A DNA stretch of 54,818 nucleotides, from contig NZ_VCIG01000016.1 of NCBI RefSeq assembly GCF_006345815.1, forward strand, positions 1 to 54,818, read 5' to 3'. Origin of the DNA: Ochrobactrum sp. CGA5 (GTDB taxonomy: Bacteria > Pseudomonadota > Alphaproteobacteria > Rhizobiales > Rhizobiaceae). This document shows, in pieces, positions 26,759 through 34,793 of this stretch (positions are counted from its first letter, which is position 1; the number at the start of each line of letters is the position of its first letter). The notes under the pieces are model-generated. The model did no database searches and was not told the origin of the DNA. It was given only the letters and a program-made list of their open reading frames with translations. A program made the position numbers and the translations under genes.

Positions 26759-27772
26759 ATGCGTTTCAACCAGCTTCTCTGTTCCTCTCCCAAAGGCCTT
26801 TATTGCCCACCCGGCGATTTCTACATCGACCCTGTACGCCCGGTGGAACGCGCGCTCATCACCCATGCACACTCCGATCATGCCCGCTCTGGTCACACAC
26901 ACGTACTGGCTACGCCTGAAACGCTCGAAATCATGGCGCTGCGCTATGGAGCAGACTTCGCAGAAACGACCCAATCGATAAGGCTCGGTGAAAACGTGAC
27001 GATCAACGGTGTACGGGTCAGTTTTCATGGTGCTGGACATGTGCTCGGCTCCGCCCAGATTGCGGTGGAAAAAGATGGAACGCGCATAGTCGCTTCCGGC
27101 GATTACAAGCGTGCAACCGATCCGACATGCGCACCCTTTGAACCTGTTGCCTGTGACGTCTTCATCACCGAAGCGACTTTTGCGCTGCCGGTGTTTCGTC
27201 ACCCTGAGGCTTCACAAGAGGTCTCAACACTCATCAAATCAACACGGCAATTTCCCGAGCGTGCGCATCTTGTCGGCGCCTACTCACTGGGCAAAGCCCA
27301 GAGGGTTATCAAACTCATACGCAATGCTGGCTACTCGGAACCGATCTATATTCACGGCGCACTGGAGAAGATCTGCGATTATTACCAGTCGCAAGGCATC
27401 GATCTCGGTCCTCTGGAACCAGCCACTCTGGAACGTGACGAAGCGCAGCCGGATTTTGCAGGTAAGATCATCGTCGGTCCTCCATCGGCTTTCTCTGACC
27501 GCTGGGCACGGCGTTTTCCCGATCCCATTTCGGCTTTCGCTTCCGGCTGGATGCGCATCCGCCAGCGCGCCAGACAACAGGGGGTAGAGCTACCGCTCGT
27601 CATTTCCGACCACTGCGACTGGGATGAGCTGACGACGACAATAACGGAAATCGCACCCGCCGAAGTGTGGGTCACCCATGGGCGCGAGGAAGCGATTGTT
27701 CGTTGGTGCGAATTGCAGAATATTCCGGCAAGGCCGCTGCATCTCGTGGGCTATGAAGACGAGGGCGATTGA
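26759..27772 (+). CDS. Ligase-associated DNA damage response exonuclease (MBL fold)
   Basis: This 337-residue metallo-beta-lactamase-fold nuclease shows the metal motif ITHAHSDHARSGH, followed by the GAGHVLGSAQ and VASGDYKRATDP blocks of the beta-CASP/CPSF-like nucleases. The TIGR04122-type family processes DNA ends for the co-encoded ligase. The ATG at 26759 gives MRFNQLLCSSPKGLYCPPGD, a normal family N-terminus; earlier in-frame starts lack a ribosome site. Its stop (TGA) shares one base with the ATG of the ligase gene, giving tight translational coupling. It is divergent from the helicase/phosphoesterase pair. Confidence 0.87.
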   Translation: MRFNQLLCSSPKGLYCPPGDFYIDPVRPVERALITHAHSDHARSGHTHVLATPETLEIMALRYGADFAETTQSIRLGENVTINGVRVSFHGAGHVLGSAQIAVEKDGTRIVASGDYKRATDPTCAPFEPVACDVFITEATFALPVFRHPEASQEVSTLIKSTRQFPERAHLVGAYSLGKAQRVIKLIRNAGYSEPIYIHGALEKICDYYQSQGIDLGPLEPATLERDEAQPDFAGKIIVGPPSAFSDRWARRFPDPISAFASGWMRIRQRARQQGVELPLVISDHCDWDELTTTITEIAPAEVWVTHGREEAIVRWCELQNIPARPLHLVGYEDEGD

Positions 27773-29391
27773 TGCGTGCTTTCGCCGAACTTCTTGACCG
27801 ACTGGTTCTGACGCCGCAGCGCAACGGCAAGCTTCGTCTGCTCATCGACTATTTCCGTGCCACCCCCGACCCGGATCGTGGGCTGGCGCTCGCAGCAATC
27901 ACGCGCGATCTGGAACTGCAAAGTGTGAAGCCTGCCATGCTGCGAGCGCTTATTGGCGAACGGACCGATCCGACACTCTTTGCTTATTCCTATGATTATG
28001 TGGGAGACCTCGCCGAAACAATTTCGCTTATCTGGCCCGGCCCCAGCGAGACTGCACCCGGTGCAAATCTACCACTGAGGATCGTGGTACACGAATTACA
28101 GAATGCTTCGCGCAGAGAAGGCCCGATGCTCGTGGCCGGATGGCTTGATCTGCTCGGTACTTCTGAACGTTACGCGCTATTGAAGCTCGTCACCGGTGGG
28201 TTACGCATGGGCGTTTCAACCCGTCTGGCCAAACAGGCTCTTGCTGATTTCGGTGGTGTCAATATCGTGGAAATCGAGGAATTATGGCACGGCCAATCGC
28301 CTCCTTATGAAGCGCTTTTCGCCTGGCTCGAAGGCCGTAGTGAAAAGCCTGCCTCCGCCGCAGCCGCACCATTTCGTCCCGTCATGCTGGCAACAGCGCT
28401 CGACGAAGCTGAAACCCCCTCGCTTGACGCATCCGCCTATAGTGCAGAGTGGAAATGGGACGGCATTCGCGTGCAGGCGGTTTCGGAAGGTGGCGTGCGC
28501 CGCCTCTATTCGCGCACTGGTGACGATATTTCCGGCACATTCCCGGACATTCTAGAGGCTATGGATTTTGAAGGTGCAATTGACGGCGAACTGCTCGTCG
28601 GTCATCACGGCGAAACCGGGATAACGACGGCTACTTTCTCCGATCTCCAGCAACGACTGAACCGCAAAACCGTGAGCACCAAGCAATTGCGCGACTATCC
28701 CGCATTCGTGCGTGCCTACGATCTTTTGCAGGAAGGGAACCAGCAAACTGGCAGCGATTTACGCTCTTTGCCTTTTTCCGAGCGACGCGCTCGCTTGCAA
28801 AACTTCGTCGGCAAGCTCGATCCGCGCCGCTTCGATCTCTCGCCCATCCTGCCCTTTGCGGATTTTCAGGAACTGGCGGAGTTTCGCTCCAATCCACCTC
28901 ACCCTGCCATCGAAGGCGTGATGCTAAAGCGCCACGACAGTAACTACCTGCCCGGACGCCCCAAGGGGCCGTGGTTCAAGTGGAAACGCGATCCCTTCAC
29001 CGTGGATGCCGTGATTGTCTATGCACAGCGGGGGCATGGCAAGCGCTCCAGCTATTATTCAGATTTCACCTTTGCCGTCTGGACCGGGCCAGAAGATGAG
29101 CCGGTTCTGGTGCCGGTCGGTAAAGCTTATTTCGGCTTTACCGACGAAGAACTGAAATTGCTGGACAAGTTTGTGCGCGAAAATACCGTTGAGCGCTTCG
29201 GGCCGGTTCGGTCCGTACGAGCAGAGCCCGATCACGGTCTTGTGGTGGAAGTGGCTTTTGAGGGTCTCAACCGTTCCACACGCCATAAATCCGGCATCGC
29301 TATGCGCTTTCCGCGTTTTTCGCGGCTTCGCTGGGACAAGCCACCACGCGAAGCGGACCGGCTGGAAACGCTGGAAAAGCTGCTGGGCTGA
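27772..29391 (+). CDS. ATP-dependent DNA ligase (repair-associated, PP_1105-type)
   Basis: The 539-residue ligase has an N-terminal DNA-binding domain (1-200), a nucleotidyltransferase domain with the adenylated lysine Lys228 in EWKWDGIRVQ, a DGELLVG motif, GVMLKRHDSNY, and WFKWKRDP (motif V), then an OB-fold domain (about 420-539). It seals nicks using ATP, unlike the NAD-dependent replicative LigA. It lacks the polymerase and phosphoesterase domains of LigD, which separates it from the Ku/NHEJ system. It starts at ATG 27772 with TGATG coupling to the exonuclease. Its stop directly abuts that of the convergent membrane-anchored hypothetical. Confidence 0.92.
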   Translation: MRAFAELLDRLVLTPQRNGKLRLLIDYFRATPDPDRGLALAAITRDLELQSVKPAMLRALIGERTDPTLFAYSYDYVGDLAETISLIWPGPSETAPGANLPLRIVVHELQNASRREGPMLVAGWLDLLGTSERYALLKLVTGGLRMGVSTRLAKQALADFGGVNIVEIEELWHGQSPPYEALFAWLEGRSEKPASAAAAPFRPVMLATALDEAETPSLDASAYSAEWKWDGIRVQAVSEGGVRRLYSRTGDDISGTFPDILEAMDFEGAIDGELLVGHHGETGITTATFSDLQQRLNRKTVSTKQLRDYPAFVRAYDLLQEGNQQTGSDLRSLPFSERRARLQNFVGKLDPRRFDLSPILPFADFQELAEFRSNPPHPAIEGVMLKRHDSNYLPGRPKGPWFKWKRDPFTVDAVIVYAQRGHGKRSSYYSDFTFAVWTGPEDEPVLVPVGKAYFGFTDEELKLLDKFVRENTVERFGPVRSVRAEPDHGLVVEVAFEGLNRSTRHKSGIAMRFPRFSRLRWDKPPREADRLETLEKLLG

Positions 29392-30417
29392 TTACTCAGC
29401 AGCCGTCGAAACGCGAATTTCGTAGATGTTTACGGGCTTGCCGGAACCGCTGAGATCCGAATTGACCGTGATAGTGCCCGCGCGACCTGGTTTCTGGCCA
29501 GATGGAATATCCATCTCGAACAGGAAATCGCTCACAGAATCGCGTACGTCGTAGCGCCTGCGCCCACAATCGCCAAGGCCACCGAAATCGCAATTGACTG
29601 ACATCTGGGTCATATTGCCATCGTCGGCGCGTGCCACGATGTCGAAGGTTGCCTTCTTGCCTTGCAATTGGTTCAGAATGCCTTCGCCGACATCGAATGT
29701 AATAGCATCCTCAGCCCCCGAAGACTGGATGCGCGCAAAACGGCGTGTGCCTTCCTGCCGGATTTCAGCCGTCGCACGTCCTTTGACAGACATGCGTGTC
29801 GCCTCGCTCGGCTGAAAGATGGTGATCCACTTCAGTCCACCCGGCTCCTCACCTTCCTTCAAAGGCGCAATATTGCCATCGCTTCGCAGTGGATTGTTCG
29901 TCGGGCCGCGACCCAGATCGATAAAGCTGTTATAGAGCGAATAACCGATGAAAGCTGCGACAGCCAGCACTAGCGCCGGAATACCATAGCTGTAGAAAGG
30001 TGAATGGCGTTTCTTTTTCGTGCGGTTCTTCCGGGACACGCCGCCCTCGTAGCCAAGATCGGCGCTGCTGCGCTTTTTCTGCCGCGAGGTCGCGCGAATA
30101 TCGCCGGTATCAAGTGTGGGTGACGCTTCTTCCGTACTGCGACCAAGGATCGGATCCTCCCTGCGCGGAGCATCGAGCGACGGCTCGCGACGATCATTCG
30201 CCTCACCGCCCGTCTTGAACTCTTCTTCGATCCGGGAAATGGCGTCCTTGAGCTTTTGCCGACGCTGTTCCTTCTGGCCATCGCTGAGCGCCGTATTTGC
30301 CGCAAGGGCGCGCTCATGCGCACCCCAGGCGGATTCGTAGATTCGCTGGCGGGTCGCCGGATTGTGCGCATCCGCCTTGGCAAATGCATTCCTGATAGCG
30401 CGCTCAATACTTTCCAA
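29392..30417 (-). CDS. Conserved-looking membrane-anchored protein of unknown function
   Basis: The 341-residue product has a helical, charged cytoplasmic N-terminus (1-70, IYESAWGAHERALAAN and a coiled-coil-like QKEQRRQKLKDAISRIEEEF), a basic disordered linker ending in KKKRH, one membrane helix (about 144-163, GIPALVLAVAAFIGYSLYNS) and a periplasmic beta-rich domain (about 190-341) with two cysteines close together (CDFGGLGDC). The layout suggests a bitopic envelope protein; I cannot name a family. The start is a TTG at 30417, since no ATG or GTG occurs early in frame. The gene is convergent with the ligase and divergent from the nitronate monooxygenase gene; 30418-30896 is the shared non-coding region. 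Confidence 0.75.
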   Translation of the reverse strand: MESIERAIRNAFAKADAHNPATRQRIYESAWGAHERALAANTALSDGQKEQRRQKLKDAISRIEEEFKTGGEANDRREPSLDAPRREDPILGRSTEEASPTLDTGDIRATSRQKKRSSADLGYEGGVSRKNRTKKKRHSPFYSYGIPALVLAVAAFIGYSLYNSFIDLGRGPTNNPLRSDGNIAPLKEGEEPGGLKWITIFQPSEATRMSVKGRATAEIRQEGTRRFARIQSSGAEDAITFDVGEGILNQLQGKKATFDIVARADDGNMTQMSVNCDFGGLGDCGRRRYDVRDSVSDFLFEMDIPSGQKPGRAGTITVNSDLSGSGKPVNIYEIRVSTAAE

Positions 30418-30858
30418 AGACTACTCTTCTCTTGTTCGTTCTTCCCGCCATTTCGTCACGTCCTCAACAGGAGCAAGCGGCCTCCGATACAGACGATTTC
30501 ATAAGCCTCAGCGAAATTAACGTCTGAATCAAGGCATTTACCTGTTCATCACCCGCTTTGACTAGCTGATAAGCATGTCAGAGACACCAAATATTAACTC
30601 TGACTGCGGTTTTCCCCCATCTGTATAAACTTTACAGCGCCGAACAGCCTCCATTGCGTGTGACTAAACGGCCTACGATACAACGGCGATTCCTTTTCAG
30701 CGCGGCATTTCGATCATAGCCGTATACTCGTGTATCGAAATACTATCATTTTCGGGTTTCAACGCTCTTTGTCGCGATCGTGGAGAGACAGCCGATGACA
30801 ACAGACCCGCTCGCGCGCTTTTGATATTGCCGTTAGGCAAGGAGATGCTAGAACTATT

Positions 30859-30874
30859 ACGTTTACGGAAACGT
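30859..30874 (+). promoter_or_regulatory. Inverted repeat (possible operator) before the nitronate monooxygenase gene
   Basis: ACGTTTACGGAAACGT is a 6-bp inverted repeat (ACGTTT/AAACGT) around ACGG, centred 30 nt before the ATG at 30897. Palindromes built on ACGTAAACGT-like halves are used by several MerR-family regulators in alphaproteobacteria (LiuR type). Whether the MerR protein at 16170 binds here is unknown. Confidence 0.4.
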
Positions 30875-30896
30875 CAATCACGGAGGACGATTGAAC

Positions 30897-31865
30897 ATGG
30901 CCTTGCCTGATATTCTGAAAAGCAGACTGCGCATCCCGGTGGTTGGTGCTCCCCTGTTCATCATTTCGCATCCGGCTCTGGTGATGGCGCAGTGCAAGGC
31001 AGGCGTCGTCGGTTCCTTTCCAGCGCTCAATGCTCGCCCTGAAGCACAGCTTGATGAATGGCTGGCAGAAATAACGGAAGGACTTGCCGCCTACGACAGG
31101 GCCAACCCGGATCGTCCCTCCGCACCTTTTGCGGTCAACCAGATCGTGCACCGTTCCAACAAGCGCCTTGAGCACGATCTCGGCCTCTGCGTGAAATACA
31201 AGGTGCCGATCGTCATTTCCTCGCTTGGTGCCGTACCGGAAGTGAATGCTGCCATTCACTCTTACGGAGGCATCGTCCTTCATGACGTCATCAACAATCG
31301 TCACGCCAATTCAGCGATCCGCAAGGGTGCGGACGGCCTCATAGCAGTAGCGGCCGGTGCAGGCGGTCATGCAGGCGCACTGTCCCCATTCGCGCTCGTG
31401 CAGGAAATCCGCTCCTGGTTCGACGGCCCGCTGCTCCTTTCGGGCGCCATCGCCAATGGCGGTTCCATCCTTGCTGCACAGGCCATGGGCGCCGATCTCG
31501 CCTATATCGGATCGCCTTTCATCGCCACAACCGAAGCGCGGGCGACAGATGCCTATAAGCAGATGATCGTTGATTCAAACTCATCCGACATCGTCTATTC
31601 CAACTACTTTACCGGCATCGCAGGTAACTATCTGAAGCCATCCATCGCCAGTTCTGGTCTTGATCCGGATAACCTGCCGGAAGCCGATCCTTCCAAGATG
31701 GACTTCGAGACGGCGCAGCAGGATGGGGCCAAGGCCTGGAAGGATATCTGGGGTTGCGGTCAGGGTATCGGCGCGATTCACGAAGTAGCGCCCGCCGGAA
31801 AGCTGGTTGACCGATTGGAGCGTGAATACAAAAGCGCTCGCCAGCGTCTTTGCGCGGGCTCTTGA
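30897..31865 (+). CDS. Nitronate monooxygenase (2-nitropropane dioxygenase family)
   Basis: This 322-residue FMN-dependent TIM-barrel enzyme oxidises alkyl nitronates to carbonyl compounds and nitrite. It has the N-terminal IPVVGAPLFIISHPALVMA, GVVGSFPALNAR, the FMN-binding GADGLIAVAAGAGGHAG (with the conserved glycines and histidine) and LLLSGAIANGGSILAAQAMG. Class I enzymes of this length are typical. GGAGG at 30882-30886 could serve a TTG at 30891 or the ATG at 30897; the ATG is chosen. A possible operator lies in the promoter. Some members act on propionate-3-nitronate, others may be enoyl-type oxidoreductases; the substrate cannot be told from sequence. Confidence 0.9.
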   Translation: MALPDILKSRLRIPVVGAPLFIISHPALVMAQCKAGVVGSFPALNARPEAQLDEWLAEITEGLAAYDRANPDRPSAPFAVNQIVHRSNKRLEHDLGLCVKYKVPIVISSLGAVPEVNAAIHSYGGIVLHDVINNRHANSAIRKGADGLIAVAAGAGGHAGALSPFALVQEIRSWFDGPLLLSGAIANGGSILAAQAMGADLAYIGSPFIATTEARATDAYKQMIVDSNSSDIVYSNYFTGIAGNYLKPSIASSGLDPDNLPEADPSKMDFETAQQDGAKAWKDIWGCGQGIGAIHEVAPAGKLVDRLEREYKSARQRLCAGS

Positions 31866-32124
31866 TTCTGCGACTGTTTCGGGACTGCGCCTGCTTGACG
31901 GCCGGCGCAGTTTTCAAACTCAACAATTACCCTCGCCTGTTCTCTGCATCACCAGTCCGCTTCTGTCTTGTCGAGCGCTCGCAATATGCATCTTGCGAAT
32001 GCTTTTGAATAAACATCGAGATTGTTTGATTTGGGCCTTGCTTTCCTCCATGCTTTTAGTTATCAGCGCACCGTCCAGCCGGAAACGGATGGCTTCCTTC
32101 GGGAGTTGGAACGCTATGTTCCGG

Positions 32125-32200
32125 GCCGCTTTAGCTCAGTTGGTAGAGCACATCATTCGTAATGATGGGGTCGCGTGTTCGAGTCACGCAAGCGGCACCA
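32125..32200 (+). tRNA. tRNA-Thr (anticodon CGT)
   Basis: A full cloverleaf is visible: acceptor GCCGCTT/AAGCGGC, D arm GCTCAGTTGGTAGAGC, anticodon stem CATCA/TGATG with loop TTCGTAA (anticodon CGT, reading ACG), T arm GCGTGTTCGAGTCACGC, discriminator A and an encoded CCA. Prophage genes begin immediately downstream, so its 3' end is the likely attachment site. Confidence 0.96.
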
Positions 32201-32376
32201 AAAACTCCTTAAAATTCAAGCGTTTAATGACATTGTGGCAAGCGCATCTGCGGAATGCCATTTTCGCGGAACCATTATGGAACCGCACTGAAAAGTGTTC
32301 CCATATTGCGCAAACCTATCTTTTCGCCTCCCAATCCGTTTACGTTCTCACGATGAATAAGCGCGCCGATCTAATT

Positions 32377-32613
32377 TTACGGATCACCTTCATTCTGTTC
32401 CCATCTGTCGTGATTGCGGGGATCATTGCAAAGGCGTTCGGCCTCGACCGATGAAGCAACAAACGCTCCTCCGACCGCCGCGAGCCATCCTTGCGCGATG
32501 AGGCTTGCTTGCATGGGAGAAAGCTCGAACCGTTGCCCTTCCACCTCAACGAAAATATTGCGGCCCTCACGAATAGGTTGAAGGCCGCGAATGAGTGAAA
32601 TAGTCGGTGTCAT
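32377..32613 (-). CDS. Small phage protein next to tRNA-Thr, unknown function
   Basis: This 78-residue product (SLIRGLQPIREGRNIFVEVE, MQASLIAQGWLAAVGGAFVA) has a weakly hydrophobic central stretch but no certain membrane helix. I do not recognise a family. The ATG at 32613 overlaps the stop of the preceding gene as ATGA, following the coupling pattern of the whole late transcript. It is the last gene before the presumed attachment site. A short plus-strand hydrophobic frame (32353-32454) overlaps its 3' end and was judged less likely. Confidence 0.6.
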   Translation of the reverse strand: MTPTISLIRGLQPIREGRNIFVEVEGQRFELSPMQASLIAQGWLAAVGGAFVASSVEAERLCNDPRNHDRWEQNEGDP

Positions 32614-32864
32614 CTGTGGAAAAGCCACCCCCAGATTTTGAGACTGTTTTCATACAGCGAGGCGAAACCGACGATGATTGCTAGAACAGTAATCGCCATC
32701 CATTTCACGACATGGCCCATTGTGCGGACGGTCGCATAGAACTTCATCGCATCTTCGAGCGTATCAATGTCATCGTCATCCAACTTGGACAAAAATTCCT
32801 TTGTCCGGTCTGGAAGTTCGTTCATGCGGTTTACGGTCGGTGCTTCTGTGTCCATTGGCGTCAT
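32610..32864 (-). CDS. Small phage membrane protein
   Basis: This 84-residue protein has an acidic helical N-terminus (FLSKLDDDDIDTLEDAMKFY) and a single C-terminal membrane helix (VVKWMAITVLAIIVGFASLY). It has ATGA overlaps at both ends, so its translation is coupled to the spanin-like gene before it and the small gene after it. In the lysis region such proteins can be holin-antiholin or pinholin components, but nothing in the sequence decides this. Confidence 0.65.
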   Translation of the reverse strand: MTPMDTEAPTVNRMNELPDRTKEFLSKLDDDDIDTLEDAMKFYATVRTMGHVVKWMAITVLAIIVGFASLYENSLKIWGWLFHR

Positions 32865-33052
32865 GCCTTCCACCCGCACATTCTCGCGCCAAGTTCATTG
32901 TGAGCCAGCATCGCTGATACCTCCCGATCAGTCATAGCCGCCAAAGCGGCGGTGGATGGCCGCAAAGGACTTGCGACCAAGCAAAATGAGCCTTGCGGGC
33001 TGGCGCAGGCCGAGAGCGCGCAGAGCGCGGCTAGTGCAATCACCTTGACCAT
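32861..33052 (-). CDS. Outer-membrane spanin-like lipoprotein (Rz1-like)
   Basis: The 63-residue product starts with a lipoprotein signal: MVKVIALAALCALSACAS, lipobox LSAC with Cys16 as the lipidated residue. The mature part is short and proline/alanine-rich (PQGSFCLVASPLRPSTAALA). It follows and overlaps by 13 nt an inner-membrane spanin-like gene, the classic arrangement of two-component spanins that fuse inner and outer membrane in the last lysis step. Function is assigned by layout, not by sequence similarity. Confidence 0.65.
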   Translation of the reverse strand: MVKVIALAALCALSACASPQGSFCLVASPLRPSTAALAAMTDREVSAMLAHNELGARMCGWKA

Positions 33053-33282
33053 TTCGACAGCCTTTCCCGGTTCGTCTCCGCGTCCCGGCCCGCGATAGCG
33101 GCCTCAATCTCATCAGCAAGGCTTTTGGCAGCGGTGTTTGCTTCGGTCTGGCGGGATTTCTCAACGCCCTTGCCGTCGCTTCGACCTTTGAAATAGACCC
33201 CAAGGACGCCGAACGCACCTGCGATGACATAAATCAGCCAAGCAGGAGCGCCCGCGACCAGCGAGAAAATGAGCTCAACCAT
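33040..33282 (-). CDS. Inner-membrane spanin-like protein (Rz-like)
   Basis: This 80-residue protein has an N-terminal membrane helix (WLIYVIAGAFGVLGVYF, about 14-30) followed by a charged helical periplasmic segment (KSRQTEANTAAKSLADEIEA). That is the expected shape of an i-spanin. The ATG at 33282 overlaps the holin gene by 8 nt, and the 3' end overlaps the lipoprotein gene by 13 nt. Together with holin and endolysin it forms the lysis cassette. Confidence 0.65.
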   Translation of the reverse strand: MVELIFSLVAGAPAWLIYVIAGAFGVLGVYFKGRSDGKGVEKSRQTEANTAAKSLADEIEAAIAGRDAETNRERLSKWSR

Positions 33283-33463
33283 TGCGCCGTTCCTTTTTGA
33301 TCGGAGCCTTGTTTGGGATCAGCCAGACCAGCAGCGCCGTGAATGCAGCAACAATGGCGTTTGCCGTCGCGTCGTCCACGCCCAGATCGATGCCGAAGTA
33401 CGAGCGGATGAAAGCAACCACCGCCATAACGGCAGCGGCCAGAAACTTGTTATACTTGCTCAC
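33275..33463 (-). CDS. Putative holin, two membrane segments
   Basis: The 62-residue product has two hydrophobic segments, FLAAAVMAVVAFI and AIVAAFTALLVWLI, separated by a short polar turn (GIDLGVDDATA), and a basic C-terminus (KKERRNG). Size, two helices and position right after the endolysin gene fit a class II-like holin, which makes lethal inner-membrane lesions. The GTG at 33463 is chosen because AAAGGA lies just upstream and it fits the overlap with the endolysin stop; longer in-frame forms have no better site. Confidence 0.68.
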   Translation of the reverse strand: MSKYNKFLAAAVMAVVAFIRSYFGIDLGVDDATANAIVAAFTALLVWLIPNKAPIKKERRNG

Positions 33464-34223
33464 GAGTTGTTCCTTTGAAGATGGCTGCAATTGCACCGAA
33501 AAGCTTCACGACCAGCGCAACTAGGCCGAAGGGTTGCGGCGCTGGATCAGCGGTCGGGGGAGAACTTGGGGCTTCCGGGGGCTTACTTGGACCATCTGAG
33601 GGCGATGCATTACCGACACCATACCCTTCGGCTCGCAAGGCATCGTCATAATCCCGTGCATACCCGGCGATCAACGCCGCGCTATCCAAGCCATTGATGA
33701 CCCGGCGCGCATTGGTGAAATCGGATTTCTGGAGAGTAATGAAGTCCGATAGTTTCGCACCGGTATAGTTGCCCTCAACCATGTCTTTGATAACAGCGTG
33801 GGCGGCTTCAGCGGGATCTACAATCTTGTCCGGATTGCTTTCCAGACCCACGCGGCGGAAGTTCCTGCGCCCTGTACGCTGCTCATATCCGCCGCCACGA
33901 TATTTATAGCCGTCGCCTTTCTGCGTATTGCCAAGCTCAGCGGCTTTCTTCGGGTTGCCGAGGCCGTAGACCCGTTCCGCCAAGGCTTGGGGATTTCCGG
34001 CCAGTTTTTGGGCTTCGGCCTTCGTGACTTTTGCGGAATGCTTGGCTCCAAATACCTCAAGAATGCGTTCGGCCCGATAGTTCATGTTCTCGCGAACGGG
34101 CTTCATTTTCCCGCCCGTCTCATGTCGAACCGTCGCAAGGACGTAGGCGAGTTGGTTTCGCAATAGTCCACGCTCTCGCCCCAACTCAATCAAGAGGCGG
34201 GTATCGCCAGCGGTCATATTCAT
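33450..34223 (-). CDS. GH19-like phage endolysin with C-terminal membrane helix
   Basis: This 257-residue cell-wall hydrolase resembles glycoside hydrolase 19/chitinase-like endolysins: AYVLATVRHETGGKMKPVRE carries the probable catalytic Glu35, and DGYKYRGGGYEQRTGRRNF matches the GYxYRGRGxxQxTGRxNY signature with some changes (GGG for GRG, E for the hydrophobic residue). A proline/serine-rich linker (about 205-232) leads to a C-terminal hydrophobic helix (FGLVALVVKLFGAIAAIF). That tail could tether the enzyme to the inner membrane before holin action. The ATG follows GAAAGGTAAAACCA. A terminator just upstream separates it from the tail-fibre genes, so it probably has its own promoter or depends on read-through. 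Confidence 0.8.
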   Translation of the reverse strand: MNMTAGDTRLLIELGRERGLLRNQLAYVLATVRHETGGKMKPVRENMNYRAERILEVFGAKHSAKVTKAEAQKLAGNPQALAERVYGLGNPKKAAELGNTQKGDGYKYRGGGYEQRTGRRNFRRVGLESNPDKIVDPAEAAHAVIKDMVEGNYTGAKLSDFITLQKSDFTNARRVINGLDSAALIAGYARDYDDALRAEGYGVGNASPSDGPSKPPEAPSSPPTADPAPQPFGLVALVVKLFGAIAAIFKGTTREQV

Positions 34224-34242
34224 TGGTTTTACCTTTCAGGCA

Positions 34243-34271
34243 CAAAAAAACCGCCTCTTTGGGCGGCGGTT
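34243..34271 (-). terminator. Rho-independent terminator between fibre partner and endolysin
   Basis: On the minus strand the stem AACCGCC, a 9-nt loop and GGCGGTT are followed by TTTTTT. It ends the fibre transcript about 20 nt after the stop codon at 34293 and lies 20 nt before the endolysin ATG. Confidence 0.75.
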
Positions 34272-34292
34272 GTCGTCAGATTTTGTGGAATG

Positions 34293-34793
34293 TCAGAGCT
34301 TCGCGGCCTCGCGCCAGAATTCGTCCCGCTGTTCAATAGTCCATTGCATCGCCTGCCGAACCACGTCCGTCAGCCAGTGCAGGCGATTGAAGTTCTGCGC
34401 GCCAACGACGAACATCTGAGCGTTGAACTTGTCGGCTTCCGTTGGAAGCTGATCGATGATGGCCTGTAGCGGTGCTGGGATAACACCGCCCTGCATCGCG
34501 GCGAGAGCTTCATCTTTGCTGATGATCCCGATAACGGCCAGATATTGGAAGAACTGGCGACGGCTGATTTCGTCGGGAATAGGCTCTGGCCCCGGGTCAG
34601 GTTTTGAATACTCTAGAATGGGGCCATAATTGCCGCTTAACGCATCATCCCACAGTTTCCGCCCTTCTGGGGTATCGTAGTTGTCACGGATGCAAACCGG
34701 TATCGTTCCCAAATCTGAAGTTACGACTACCCCGCCAAGAATGGTGTGTTCCGCATCCAGCCACTTCAGTTCAATGACGTTTTCGATAATCAT
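34293..34793 (-). CDS. Tail-fibre partner protein (possible fibre assembly protein)
   Basis: The 166-residue product starts MIIENVIELKWLDAEHTI and has a proline-rich hinge (KPDPGPEPIPDEISRRQFFQ) before a helical C-terminal half (LAVIGIISKDEALAAMQGGV). Proteins of this layout, an N-terminal beta part, a proline hinge and a helical tail, are common directly after tail-fibre genes and are often annotated as tail-fibre assembly or hypothetical proteins. The ATG at 34793 shares one base with the fibre stop. A GTG three bases upstream is an alternative. Confidence 0.6.
   Translation of the reverse strand: MIIENVIELKWLDAEHTILGGVVVTSDLGTIPVCIRDNYDTPEGRKLWDDALSGNYGPILEYSKPDPGPEPIPDEISRRQFFQYLAVIGIISKDEALAAMQGGVIPAPLQAIIDQLPTEADKFNAQMFVVGAQNFNRLHWLTDVVRQAMQWTIEQRDEFWREAAKL

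Noticed and set aside
32353..32454. Plus-strand 33-residue hydrophobic peptide frame
   Set aside because: No ribosome site, and it is antisense to a phage gene that is part of a chain of coupled starts.
31807..32454. Long plus-strand frame running through tRNA-Thr
   Set aside because: A chance open frame across the nitronate monooxygenase 3' end and a tRNA; no protein-like pattern.
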